This document shows positions 14,042 to 20,493 of a stretch of DNA of 20,493 nucleotides, in pieces. The notes beneath the pieces are model-generated. The model was not told the origin of the DNA. It saw only the letters and a list, made by a program, of their open reading frames with translations, and made no database searches. A program made the position numbers and the translations under genes. The DNA comes from an uncultured Clostridia bacterium (lineage in GTDB: Bacteria; Bacillota; Clostridia; Oscillospirales; Oscillospiraceae), in contig CAMWTG010000011.1 in NCBI GenBank assembly GCA_947177115.1, forward strand, positions 1 to 20,493. The letters run 5' to 3'. Numbering within the stretch: the stretch's first letter is position 1; each line of letters begins with the position of its first letter.

Positions 14042-15400
14042 ATGAGTCGGTATCAATTTAAAGAGGATTTTCTCTGGGGTGCATCGGCGGCGGCCTTTCA
14101 AATTGAAGGCGCCTGGAACGAAGACGGAAAGGGCGAGAGCATTTGGGACCGCTATTGCCATGTTCCCGGCAATGTGGCCAATGGGGATACGGGTGATGTG
14201 GCCTGCGACCACTATCACCGTTACCGGGAGGACATCGCGTTGATGAAGGAACTGGGCATCCGTGTGCAGCGCCTCTCCATCTCCTGGCCCAGAATTTTTC
14301 CCCGGGGCACGGGGGAGATCAATTCAAAGGGTCTTGCGTTCTATCAGGATGTCATTGACTGCATGAGGGAAAACGGGATCCAGCCCTTTGTCGTGCTTTA
14401 TCATTGGGACCTGCCTCAGAAGCTCCAGGACGCCGGCGGCTGGGCAAACCGGGAGACGGCGGCCTGCTTTGCGGAATATGCGCAGGTGATGTTTGAGGCG
14501 CTGGGGGATAAGGTGTACTATTGGGCGACTATTCTGGAGCCCCAGGTCGTCAGCTATAATGGCAACTGGATGGGAAACATGGCTCCCGGCATCAGGGATT
14601 TCTCCACCGCGCTGCAAGTGGCGCACAACCTGCTGCGGGGCCACGGCATGGCGGTGGAGCGGTTCCGGAAACTGGGAATGGCGGGGGAGATCGGCATTAT
14701 CAACTATTTCCCCACAGCGTATCCTGCCACCAGCGCGGAGGAGGACCAACGGGCGGCTGTCCGCCATGACGGCGCGTGGACCAGATGGTTCCTGGATCCG
14801 GTCATGAAGGGACGCTACCCGGAGGACATGCTGCAGTGGTATCGGGAAAAGGGCGTGGTCCTTCCGGAGATTTATCCGGGTGATATGGAAATCATCTCCC
14901 AAAAGATCGATTTTATGGGCGTCAACTACTATTACAGCGATTTTGTAAAAGCGGGGACGGACATCTGGCCTACTATGGTAAGCCTGGCCAAACCGCCGGT
15001 AGAGCAATTTACGCAAATGGGCTGGCCTGTCTATCCGGAAGGTTTTTACGATACACTGATGCGGGTACAGCGGGACTATGGAATCAAGATGATCGTGACG
15101 GAAAACGGCGGCGCCTTTCACGATGTGGTCAACTGGAGGGGCGAGGTGGATGATGACGCCAGAGTCAACTACCTCCACGACCACTTGATCCAGCTGCACC
15201 GCGCCATAGGGGACGGCGCGGATGTAAGGGGCTATCTGGTATGGTCGGTCATGGACAATTTTGAATGGGCCTTCGGATATGAGAAACGCTTTGGCATCGT
15301 CTATATTGACTATCAGACCCAGAAAAGGATCGTCAAGAAAAGCGGCAGATGGTACAGCGAGGTCATACGCTCCGGAGGAGCAAAGGAGGAGCTATGGTAA
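14042..15400 (+). CDS. Glycoside hydrolase family 1 enzyme with altered NEP motif
   Basis: This is a 452-residue GH1 retaining beta-glycosidase (beta-glucosidase / 6-phospho-beta-glucosidase fold), of normal family length. Family signatures are the N-terminal FLWGASAAAFQIEGAWNEDG, the HWDLP motif, the nucleophile Glu354 in IVTENGG, and SVMDNFEWAFGYEKRFGIVY. The acid/base motif is normally T-x-N-E-P but here reads T-I-L-E-P: Glu166 is kept and the preceding Asn is Leu165 (codon 14534-14536). In GH1 that Asn contacts the sugar 2-OH in the -1 site, so the enzyme probably accepts an unusual glycone or works differently. No signal peptide is present, so it acts in the cytoplasm on imported substrate. 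The stop overlaps the next gene by seven bases. Confidence 0.93.
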   Translation: MSRYQFKEDFLWGASAAAFQIEGAWNEDGKGESIWDRYCHVPGNVANGDTGDVACDHYHRYREDIALMKELGIRVQRLSISWPRIFPRGTGEINSKGLAFYQDVIDCMRENGIQPFVVLYHWDLPQKLQDAGGWANRETAACFAEYAQVMFEALGDKVYYWATILEPQVVSYNGNWMGNMAPGIRDFSTALQVAHNLLRGHGMAVERFRKLGMAGEIGIINYFPTAYPATSAEEDQRAAVRHDGAWTRWFLDPVMKGRYPEDMLQWYREKGVVLPEIYPGDMEIISQKIDFMGVNYYYSDFVKAGTDIWPTMVSLAKPPVEQFTQMGWPVYPEGFYDTLMRVQRDYGIKMIVTENGGAFHDVVNWRGEVDDDARVNYLHDHLIQLHRAIGDGADVRGYLVWSVMDNFEWAFGYEKRFGIVYIDYQTQKRIVKKSGRWYSEVIRSGGAKEELW

Positions 15401-15681
15401 AATTTGTGGCGAAATTCCCCATTAAGCCGGAGTGCGTGGAGGAATACATTGCCGGTCTGCGCCCTTGCGTTGAAAAGACCAGACGGGAACCGGGATGTCT
15501 GGAATACACGGCATTTTTCGATCGGGAGACAAATATCAGCACGCTGATGGAGACCTTTGCTGATGAAGCTGCCGCCAAGACCCATACGGAATACGATTAC
15601 TTTGTCCGCGATTTTTCTGCGCTTTCAAAATATTACGCCGGCGAACCGGATGTGGAAAAGTACAGCGAACCGCTTTTCTGA
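15394..15681 (+). CDS. Small ABM-domain protein (antibiotic biosynthesis monooxygenase fold)
   Basis: This is a 95-residue, single-domain protein of the ABM fold, a dimeric ferredoxin-like barrel. The family pattern is visible: an initial beta strand MVKFVAKFPIKPEC, a helix, REPGCLEYTAFFD, a strand with METFAD and the conserved His in AAKTHTEYDYF. Relatives include the quinol monooxygenase YgiN and LsrG, which isomerises phospho-AI-2, so the fold does not always mean oxygenase activity. In an anaerobe, isomerase or lyase chemistry on a keto-sugar is more plausible. I chose ATG 15394 because AAAGGAGG lies just before it; an upstream in-frame start at 15349 would lie inside the GH1 gene. It overlaps the GH1 gene by seven bases, so it is probably translated in step with it. 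Confidence 0.78.
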   Translation: MVKFVAKFPIKPECVEEYIAGLRPCVEKTRREPGCLEYTAFFDRETNISTLMETFADEAAAKTHTEYDYFVRDFSALSKYYAGEPDVEKYSEPLF

Positions 15682-15718
15682 GCACATGACGGACTATTGG
15701 AACAGGGGAGGCGATACA

Positions 15719-16876
15719 GTGGAAACGGCATTTCCGGAATATGCGGCGAGGCTGGCGAAACGTCTGCCGGAGCTTGCAGCCGGGGATAAAAGCGCCTGCA
15801 TTGGACTGGATGGGTTTGTCGACCGGATACTCTATGTAGTGGACCAGCGGACAGGGAGCGGCAGCTACCGCCGCATGGAGGCTATGGCGGACTATGGCCG
15901 GAGGATCATAGAAGCCGCCGGGCTGAGCATGAACGTAGAACTGGCGCCTGTCAGCACCAAGCCTGGAGGAAACGGCGTCATTATGGCCCAAGCGGCATCG
16001 CGTTTAGGTCTTCGGACCACCTGTATCGGCGCCATGGGGCGGGGGAAACTTCACCCGGTTTTTCAGCCTCTGAAGGACGGGATGAACCTGATATCCTACG
16101 CGGAACCCGCGCGGACGGACGCACTGGAATTTTTAGACGGGAAAATCATTTCCTCAACACTGCAAAGCCTGAACGAGGTAACCTGGGAGAGCCTTGTCAA
16201 GGCGGCCGGCCTGGATTCGCTGGTTCGGGAAATGGACCGTGCGGATCTCATTGCCCTCAATAACTGGACCATGATGCCGGGCATGACGGAGATCTGGCGG
16301 CAGATGCTGCTGCAGGTGTTCCCCAGGCTGAATCCCCGCAGGCGCATTCTCTTTTTTGATCTGGCGGACCCCGCAAAGCGTACCGCGCCGGACACGCGGG
16401 AAGCCCTTGCCATGATGCGCCGGTTTGCGGCTTATGGCGAGACGGTGCTCAGCTGTAATGTCCGGGAATCCCAGCGGCTGATGGCCGTATTGGATCTTCC
16501 GGCATGTGCCGGCCTGAATGGAAAGGGATCCGGGAGAGATTTGGAGAAGACCTGCCGGGAGCTCCGAGAGAAGATAGGAGTTTCCGTGCTGGTGATCCAC
16601 GCGCTGAAATATGCGGTATGCTGCCGCGGGGATCAAAGCGGCATGGAACGCATATGGACTGTCCCGGGAAATTACGCGCCTCAGCCTGTTCTGACCACTG
16701 GAGGCGGAGATAATTTCAATGCCGGTACGGCGGTTGGACTGCTGTGCGGAATGGAGCCGGACCTGGCGGTTTTTTTGGGAAACATGGTTTCCGGATACTA
16801 TGTGCGGCATGGAGAAAGCCCCTCCATGGATGACCTGGCGCTGTATCTGAAACAAGAGGCGCACCGGAATACCTGA
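15719..16876 (+). CDS. PfkB-family carbohydrate kinase
   Basis: This is a 385-residue ATP-dependent sugar kinase of the ribokinase/PfkB superfamily. The substrate-side motif GGNG is at residues 83-86 (KPGGNGVIMAQAASRLG). The C-terminal anion-hole and catalytic motif reads TTGGGDNFNAG with catalytic base Asp331, a slight change from DTxGAGD. It is longer than ribokinase (about 310 residues), with an extra N-terminal portion (residues 1-40). I chose the GTG at 15719, seven bases after GGGGAGG; upstream in-frame starts at 15686 and 15557 either lack a ribosome site or lie inside the preceding gene. It would phosphorylate the sugar released by the upstream enzymes and so prepare it for the DeoC-like aldolase. 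It is the last gene of the operon and is followed by a 13-bp hairpin. Confidence 0.85.
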   Translation: METAFPEYAARLAKRLPELAAGDKSACIGLDGFVDRILYVVDQRTGSGSYRRMEAMADYGRRIIEAAGLSMNVELAPVSTKPGGNGVIMAQAASRLGLRTTCIGAMGRGKLHPVFQPLKDGMNLISYAEPARTDALEFLDGKIISSTLQSLNEVTWESLVKAAGLDSLVREMDRADLIALNNWTMMPGMTEIWRQMLLQVFPRLNPRRRILFFDLADPAKRTAPDTREALAMMRRFAAYGETVLSCNVRESQRLMAVLDLPACAGLNGKGSGRDLEKTCRELREKIGVSVLVIHALKYAVCCRGDQSGMERIWTVPGNYAPQPVLTTGGGDNFNAGTAVGLLCGMEPDLAVFLGNMVSGYYVRHGESPSMDDLALYLKQEAHRNT

Positions 16877-16890
16877 CTATAATAGAGCAT

Positions 16891-16920
16891 CCGCCCCGCT
16901 GCGTTTACGCAGCGGGGCGG
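16891..16920 (+). terminator. Hairpin at the end of the sugar operon
   Basis: A perfect 13-bp stem (CCGCCCCGCTGCG at 16891-16903, partner at 16908-16920) closes a TTTA loop 14 bases after the kinase stop. It is very stable but not followed by a T-tract, so it may be an imperfect terminator or a 3'-end stabiliser. Confidence 0.65.
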
Positions 16921-17028
16921 AACGGTTAATTGGAGGAAACAGTCTTTATGTATTATTTCCGAAGGAAAAATTCGGGAATAATAATTGGTACGCTTAAAAG
17001 GCGGCAAGGTCCGGCGTCAAAATCTGAT

Positions 17029-17057
17029 TTGCCTTTTTCCGCCATATCTGTTATACT
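17029..17057 (+). promoter_or_regulatory. Promoter of the ZIP transporter gene
   Basis: TTGCCT (17029-17034), a 17-base spacer and TATACT (17052-17057) form a good promoter. It ends 31 bases before the ATG at 17089, which supports that start over the longer open frame. Confidence 0.65.
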
Positions 17058-17088
17058 GATGGGCGGAATTTATCAACGGGAGCTTTTT

Positions 17089-17964
17089 ATGAATATTTAT
17101 CTGACTATTTTCCTCATCACCGCCGTCACCGGTGCAGGTGGTCTGGCTCTGGGCGGTGGACTGGCCGCCATGGTCCACAGCCCCTCGGACCGGACGGTGA
17201 GCCTTCTCCTGCGCTTCACCGCCGGGGTCATGCTCAGCGTGGTGTGCTTTGATCTGGTTGCCGATGCGGCGGAAGATTCCGCCGTTCTCCCGGTGCTGTG
17301 CTGGATCATGATCGGCTATCTATGCACGTATCTCCTCAACTGCTGGATCGACAAGCAGGCCCACCACACTCACACCCACAGCCATGGTGGTCATGACCAC
17401 GACCATGACCATGACCATGACGGCCATACACATCCCCACAAGCACGATCACACCCCGGACCACAACATCCCCCTGGGGACCGACAACGGCGAGCTGTGCG
17501 CCTGCGGCAGCCATACCCTCCACACAGCGGGCCTGGTCCTGGCTGCGGCGGTGGCCCTTCACAACATGCCTGTGGGCATGGCCATCGGCGCAACCTTTGC
17601 CGGGGCGGCCCAGGACGGCGGCCTGCTGGCCGCCCTCATCATCGGCCTGCACAACATCCCCGAGGGCATGAGCATTGCCGCGCCCCTGCTGGCGGGGGGC
17701 TCCAGACCCGCCGGGGCCATCGGCGTTGCCGCCCTCAGCGGCCTGCCCACCATCCTGGGGGCGCTGCTGGGATATGGCATGGGGACCATGAATCCCCTGC
17801 TGCTGGCCATATCCCTCAGCTTTGCCGCCGGAGCCATGCTGTACGTCATCTTCGGCGAGCTGCTGCCGGAGGCGGAGCATCTCTGGCAGAACCGCCTCTC
17901 CGGCCTTTCCACCATGCTCGGCATGCTGCTGGGTATGGCTTTGATCTTCGCCCACATCCATTGA
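17089..17964 (+). CDS. ZIP-family divalent metal transporter with His-rich loop
   Basis: This is a membrane transporter for zinc or other divalent metals, 291 residues with about eight predicted helices. A His/Asp-rich cytoplasmic loop (residues 92-125, HDHDHDHDHD at its centre) follows helix 3, as in many ZIP proteins, and probably senses or buffers metal. The TM5 motif is canonical (HNIPEG, His188, Glu192). The TM4 motif reads HNMPVG, so Val162 replaces the metal-liganding Glu. I chose the ATG at 17089 with GGGAG six bases upstream and a promoter before it. A longer in-frame start at 16948, also behind GGAGG, would add 47 polar residues ahead of the first helix and lie upstream of the promoter. 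The glgX-like gene follows after 19 bases and is probably co-transcribed. Confidence 0.88.
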   Translation: MNIYLTIFLITAVTGAGGLALGGGLAAMVHSPSDRTVSLLLRFTAGVMLSVVCFDLVADAAEDSAVLPVLCWIMIGYLCTYLLNCWIDKQAHHTHTHSHGGHDHDHDHDHDGHTHPHKHDHTPDHNIPLGTDNGELCACGSHTLHTAGLVLAAAVALHNMPVGMAIGATFAGAAQDGGLLAALIIGLHNIPEGMSIAAPLLAGGSRPAGAIGVAALSGLPTILGALLGYGMGTMNPLLLAISLSFAAGAMLYVIFGELLPEAEHLWQNRLSGLSTMLGMLLGMALIFAHIH

Positions 17965-17983
17965 TACAGGAGGGATCCCCGCT

Positions 17984-20113
17984 ATGGAGACAGCAAAAAA
18001 CGCGTCCCGCGCCCAGAACAGCTCCGATGAGCTCCTGGTAGAAAAGCTCAGCCTGCCCCGCACCATCCACCTTGCCCCGCTGGACTATATCGATGGCTTC
18101 GCCGTGCGTCCCGGCTTCTACGAGATCAACGGCGCCACCGCCATCCCCGGCGGCGTCAATTTTACCGTCTATTCCCACGGCGCGGCTTCCATCGAGCTGC
18201 TGCTGTTCCACCGGGAGGCCGCCGAGCCCTTCGCCGTGCTGCCCTTTCCCACGCGCTACCGCATCGGCAATGTCTACTCCATGATCGTCTTCAAGCTGAA
18301 CATTGAGGAATTTGAGTACGCCTACCGGGTGGACGGTCCCTACGAGCCGGAAAAGGGCAAGATCTTCGATAAGAGCAAATACCTCCTGGACCCCTACGCC
18401 AAGGCTGTCACCGGCCAGAGCGAGTGGGGGGCCACCTCCCCCCGGGGCCAGCACTACAAGGCCCGGGTGGTAAAGGACGACTTCGACTGGGGCGATCTGG
18501 CGGCCCCTCTGATCCCCATGGAGGATCTGATCATCTACGAGCTCCACGTCCGGGGCTTTACCAAGGACGCCTCCTCCGGCGTCAAGCACCCCGGCACCTT
18601 TGCGGGACTCATGGAGAAGCTGCCCTACCTCAAAAGCCTGGGGGTCAATGCCATTGAGCTGATGCCTATCTTTGAGTTCGATGAGATGCAGGACTACCGG
18701 GAGGTGGACGGCCAGAAGCTGTACAACTACTGGGGCTATTCCACCGTCAGCTTTTTTGCCCCCAACACCAGCTACGCCGCCGACATTGAGTTCAACCGGG
18801 AGGGCACCGAGCTGAAAAAGCTGATCCTGGCCTGCCACCAGCAGGGGATGGAGGTCTATCTGGACGTGGTGTTCAACCACACCGCCGAGGGCAACGAGCG
18901 GGGCCCCTTCTTCTCCTTCAAGGGCTTCGATAACAACATCTACTATCTGCTGACCCCCGATGGCAAATACTACAATTTCAGCGGCTGCGGCAACACCCTC
19001 AACTGCAACCACCCCATCGTCCATCAGATGATCATGAACTGCCTGCGCTACTGGGTCACCACCTACCGGGTGGACGGCTTCCGGTTCGACCTGGCCTCCA
19101 TCCTGGGGCGCAACGAGGACGGCTCCCCCATGATGAAGCCCCCCCTTCTCCAGGCCATGGCCTTCGACCCCATCCTGGGGGATGTGAAGCTCATTGCCGA
19201 GGCGTGGGATGCGGGCGGGCTCTATCAGGTGGGGTCCTTCCCCTCCTGGAACCGGTGGGCGGAGTGGAACGGCCGCTACCGGGACGATATACGGCGGTAT
19301 CTGAAGGGGGACGGCGGCTTTGCCCAGGCGGCGGCCCTGCGCCTGATCGGCTCCCGGGACATGTACGATGCCAACGGCCGCAAGGACGCGTCCGTCAACT
19401 TCATCACCTGCCATGACGGATTTACCCTCTGGGACCTGTACTCCTACAACAGCAAACACAATGAGCGCAACGGCTGGAACAACACCGATGGAGCCAACGA
19501 CAACAACAGCTGGAACTGCGGCGCCGAGGGGGCAACGGACGATGAGGATATCAACGCCCTGCGCCGCCGGATGTGCCGCAACGCCTTCGCCCTGCTGATG
19601 TGCTCCAGGGGGATCCCCATGTTCCTGGCCGGGGACGAGTTCGGCAACACCCAGTTCGGCAACAACAACGCCTATTGCCAGGACAACATCACCTCCTGGC
19701 TGGACTGGAACCTGCTGCATAAGAATCAGGAGATGTTCCGCTTCTTCCAGCACATGATCCGCCTGCGCAAGGAGAACCGGGTCCTGCGCACCAATCTCAG
19801 CGATGGCTGCTGGGGCCACCCGGACGCCAGCTTCTACGGCGTGAACGGCCCCCAGGACGCTTTTGGCGGCCACGAGCACTACGTGGGCATCCTCTATACC
19901 GGCGGCGAGCGGGGCGTGGGCCCCAAGGCCGTCTACGTGGCCTCCAACGCCTGGTGGGAGGACCTGTACGTCCGCCTGCCGGAGCTGCCCCCCTCCGCTT
20001 GCTGGTACCTCGCCGCCGATACCTGGGAGGAGCGGGTCTCCGACAAGCTCATCCCCACCACCGGCGGGTTCATCATCCGGCCCCGGAGCGTGATGGTGTT
20101 CGTGGGGGAGTAG
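17984..20113 (+). CDS. glgX: Glycogen debranching enzyme / isoamylase-type GH13 protein
   Basis: This cytoplasmic alpha-1,6-glucosidase of the GH13 isoamylase/GlgX/TreX group removes branches from glycogen or limit dextrin. The 709-residue protein has an N-terminal CBM48-like domain (about residues 40-150: ATAIPGGVNFTVYSHGA, YRVDGPYEP, LLDPYAKAV). The (beta/alpha)8 barrel follows, with YELHVRGFT, DVVFNHTAEG, nucleophile Asp369 in GFRFDLAS, acid/base Glu406 in LIAEAWD and Asp478 in CHDGFTL. DNNSWNCGAEG and the C-terminal beta domain are typical of GlgX/TreX. AGGAGGG precedes the ATG. The gene stands alone, without glgA, B, C or P neighbours. Codon use is strongly biased to C-ending codons, as in the rnf genes and unlike the sugar operon. 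Confidence 0.92.
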   Translation: METAKNASRAQNSSDELLVEKLSLPRTIHLAPLDYIDGFAVRPGFYEINGATAIPGGVNFTVYSHGAASIELLLFHREAAEPFAVLPFPTRYRIGNVYSMIVFKLNIEEFEYAYRVDGPYEPEKGKIFDKSKYLLDPYAKAVTGQSEWGATSPRGQHYKARVVKDDFDWGDLAAPLIPMEDLIIYELHVRGFTKDASSGVKHPGTFAGLMEKLPYLKSLGVNAIELMPIFEFDEMQDYREVDGQKLYNYWGYSTVSFFAPNTSYAADIEFNREGTELKKLILACHQQGMEVYLDVVFNHTAEGNERGPFFSFKGFDNNIYYLLTPDGKYYNFSGCGNTLNCNHPIVHQMIMNCLRYWVTTYRVDGFRFDLASILGRNEDGSPMMKPPLLQAMAFDPILGDVKLIAEAWDAGGLYQVGSFPSWNRWAEWNGRYRDDIRRYLKGDGGFAQAAALRLIGSRDMYDANGRKDASVNFITCHDGFTLWDLYSYNSKHNERNGWNNTDGANDNNSWNCGAEGATDDEDINALRRRMCRNAFALLMCSRGIPMFLAGDEFGNTQFGNNNAYCQDNITSWLDWNLLHKNQEMFRFFQHMIRLRKENRVLRTNLSDGCWGHPDASFYGVNGPQDAFGGHEHYVGILYTGGERGVGPKAVYVASNAWWEDLYVRLPELPPSACWYLAADTWEERVSDKLIPTTGGFIIRPRSVMVFVGE

Positions 20114-20127
20114 CGGGAGAGGCATAC

Positions 20128-20174
20128 ATTCTTTTCTTTGTGAACAAAGAAAAGAATCAAAAGAAAAACTTTTT
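20128..20174 (+). repeat. Hairpin module of the dispersed intergenic repeat, copy 4
   Basis: A perfect 13-bp stem (ATTCTTTTCTTTG at 20128-20140, partner at 20145-20157) has a TGAA loop and is followed by CAAAAGAAAAACTTTTT. This matches the hairpin and following motif of copies 1 and 2, but the conserved tail is absent. It lies 14 bases after the debranching-enzyme stop. Confidence 0.6.
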
Positions 20175-20244
20175 GCTTGCCCTACGGGCCTTTCCCTTTG
20201 GTGCCTACTCCTGCCAGATGATTTTCTGGCGCGAAAGTGCCTAT

Positions 20245-20309
20245 GCGCAAAGCGTATGCTTTGCGCGGATAATAGTGGTCTAAATTCGGCCGCACGGTTT
20301 ACACCGTGC
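20245..20309. other. Two further hairpins in the 20114-20458 gap
   Basis: GCGCAAAGC/GCTTTGCGC (20245-20253 and 20258-20266) and GCACGGT/ACCGTGC (20292-20298 and 20303-20309) are perfect short stems with 4-base loops. The surrounding 20175-20340 shows no convincing gene. It resembles a composite of intergenic repeats more than a gene leader. Confidence 0.5.
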
Positions 20310-20361
20310 TGGAGGGCCCGCCTGACGGACTTTCTTCAAATTTGTGAAATTTTCTCTGAAA

Positions 20362-20406
20362 AACCGGGCGCAACCGCCAATAGTTGCGCCCGGTTGGTTG
20401 ATTTTT
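20362..20406 (+). terminator. Candidate terminator before the last gene
   Basis: A perfect 13-bp stem (AACCGGGCGCAAC at 20362-20374, partner at 20383-20395) has an 8-base loop, followed after six bases by TTTTT. It probably ends transcription from the ZIP-glgX unit. Confidence 0.7.
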
Positions 20407-20426
20407 GACAGAAAAGCCGGTATCCT
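20398..20426 (+). promoter_or_regulatory. Weak candidate promoter for the last gene
   Basis: TTGATT (20398-20403), 17 bases, then TATCCT (20421-20426). Each box matches the consensus at four of six positions. A TTGACA at 20405 has no good partner. This is a candidate only. Confidence 0.3.
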
Positions 20427-20458
20427 CGAAGCACATCACACCCAAGGAGGAAACCCCT

Positions 20459-20493
20459 ATGACCTATGGAACCGTTATCAAGCAGGCCCGGGA
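20459..20493 (+). CDS. Start of a gene, probably an XRE-type DNA-binding protein (3' end missing)
   Basis: A strong CAAGGAGG lies eight bases before an ATG, and the visible codons read MTYGTVIKQAR. That opening (a short lead, then I-K-x-A-R) is typical of XRE/Cro-type helix-turn-helix regulators. Only 11 residues are visible, so the family call is tentative, while the existence of a gene start is likely. Confidence 0.5.
   Translation, partial: MTYGTVIKQAR

Noticed and set aside
15394..15681. ABM protein as the small partner subunit of a C-glycoside lyase
   Set aside because: As far as I recall, those partner proteins are larger and of a different beta-sandwich fold. This protein has the ABM pattern.
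8802..16876. Standard myo-inositol catabolic operon
   Set aside because: There is no IolD-like hydrolase and no IolB-like isomerase. The aldolase is DeoC type, and the kinase motifs are not clearly those of IolC.
16930..17088. N-terminal extension of the ZIP protein from a start at 16930 or 16948
   Set aside because: GGAGG lies upstream of 16948, but the extension is polar and unlike the family, and a good promoter at 17029-17057 lies inside it.
17846..20125. Very long antisense open frame (759 codons) opposite the debranching-enzyme gene
   Set aside because: It is a shadow of GC-rich codons in the real gene. Its translation is low-complexity Val/Gly/Ala/Gln-rich with no domain, whereas the plus strand encodes a complete GH13 enzyme.
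1..20493. CRISPR arrays, tRNA or rRNA genes, insertion sequences
   Set aside because: I found no regularly spaced repeats of CRISPR length, no tRNA-like cloverleaf or rRNA segments and no transposase-like protein. The only repeats are the short intergenic elements listed.

Overview
The window looks like part of a Gram-positive, strictly anaerobic Clostridia chromosome, most likely an Oscillospiraceae-type gut bacterium. The evidence is the clostridial rnf gene order (D-G-E-A-B, with rnfC presumably just upstream), a long RnfB with many Cys clusters, a lipoprotein-type solute-binding protein, strong AGGAGG ribosome sites, and GC-rich coding DNA separated by AT-rich gaps carrying short hairpin repeats. 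All genes called are on the + strand.

Layout. (1) 1-3338: the 3' part of an rnf operon (rnfD partial, rnfG, rnfE, rnfA, rnfB), which encodes the membrane ferredoxin:NAD+ oxidoreductase / ion pump and ends in a clear terminator at 3365-3404. (2) 3339-5153: two mostly non-coding gaps around a DeoR-family regulator (3873-4667). The regulator is bracketed by two inverted copies of an intergenic repeat (3450-3558 and 4666-4785). After a terminator (4819-4855) comes a near-consensus promoter (5006-5034) with three 10-bp direct repeats on each side, which look like operator arrays. (3) 5154-16876: a co-directional carbohydrate-utilisation operon. In order it encodes a solute-binding lipoprotein, an RbsA-like ATPase, an RbsC-like permease, a deoxyribose-phosphate-aldolase family enzyme, a xylose-isomerase-like TIM-barrel isomerase/epimerase, three different Gfo/Idh/MocA oxidoreductases, a GH1 glycosidase, a small ABM-domain protein and a PfkB-family kinase, closed by a 13-bp hairpin. 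(4) 16921-20113: a ZIP-family metal transporter with its own promoter, followed by a GlgX/isoamylase-type GH13 debranching enzyme. (5) 20114-20458: a hairpin-rich gap, then the first codons of a probable XRE-type regulator cut by the window end.

How the genes may work together: the DeoR protein probably controls the promoter at 5006-5034. The ABC transporter imports a glycoside or sugar. The Gfo/Idh enzymes, the isomerase and the glycosidase would oxidise, epimerise and cleave it, and the kinase and aldolase would phosphorylate and split the product for glycolysis. The substrate cannot be read from sequence. Two catalytic-motif changes (GH1 NEP to LEP; Gfo/Idh EKP to NKT) suggest an unusual, perhaps oxidised, sugar. 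This cluster is the best candidate for an undescribed pathway here. A second interesting element is the dispersed intergenic repeat, whose copies differ largely at what would be third codon positions.
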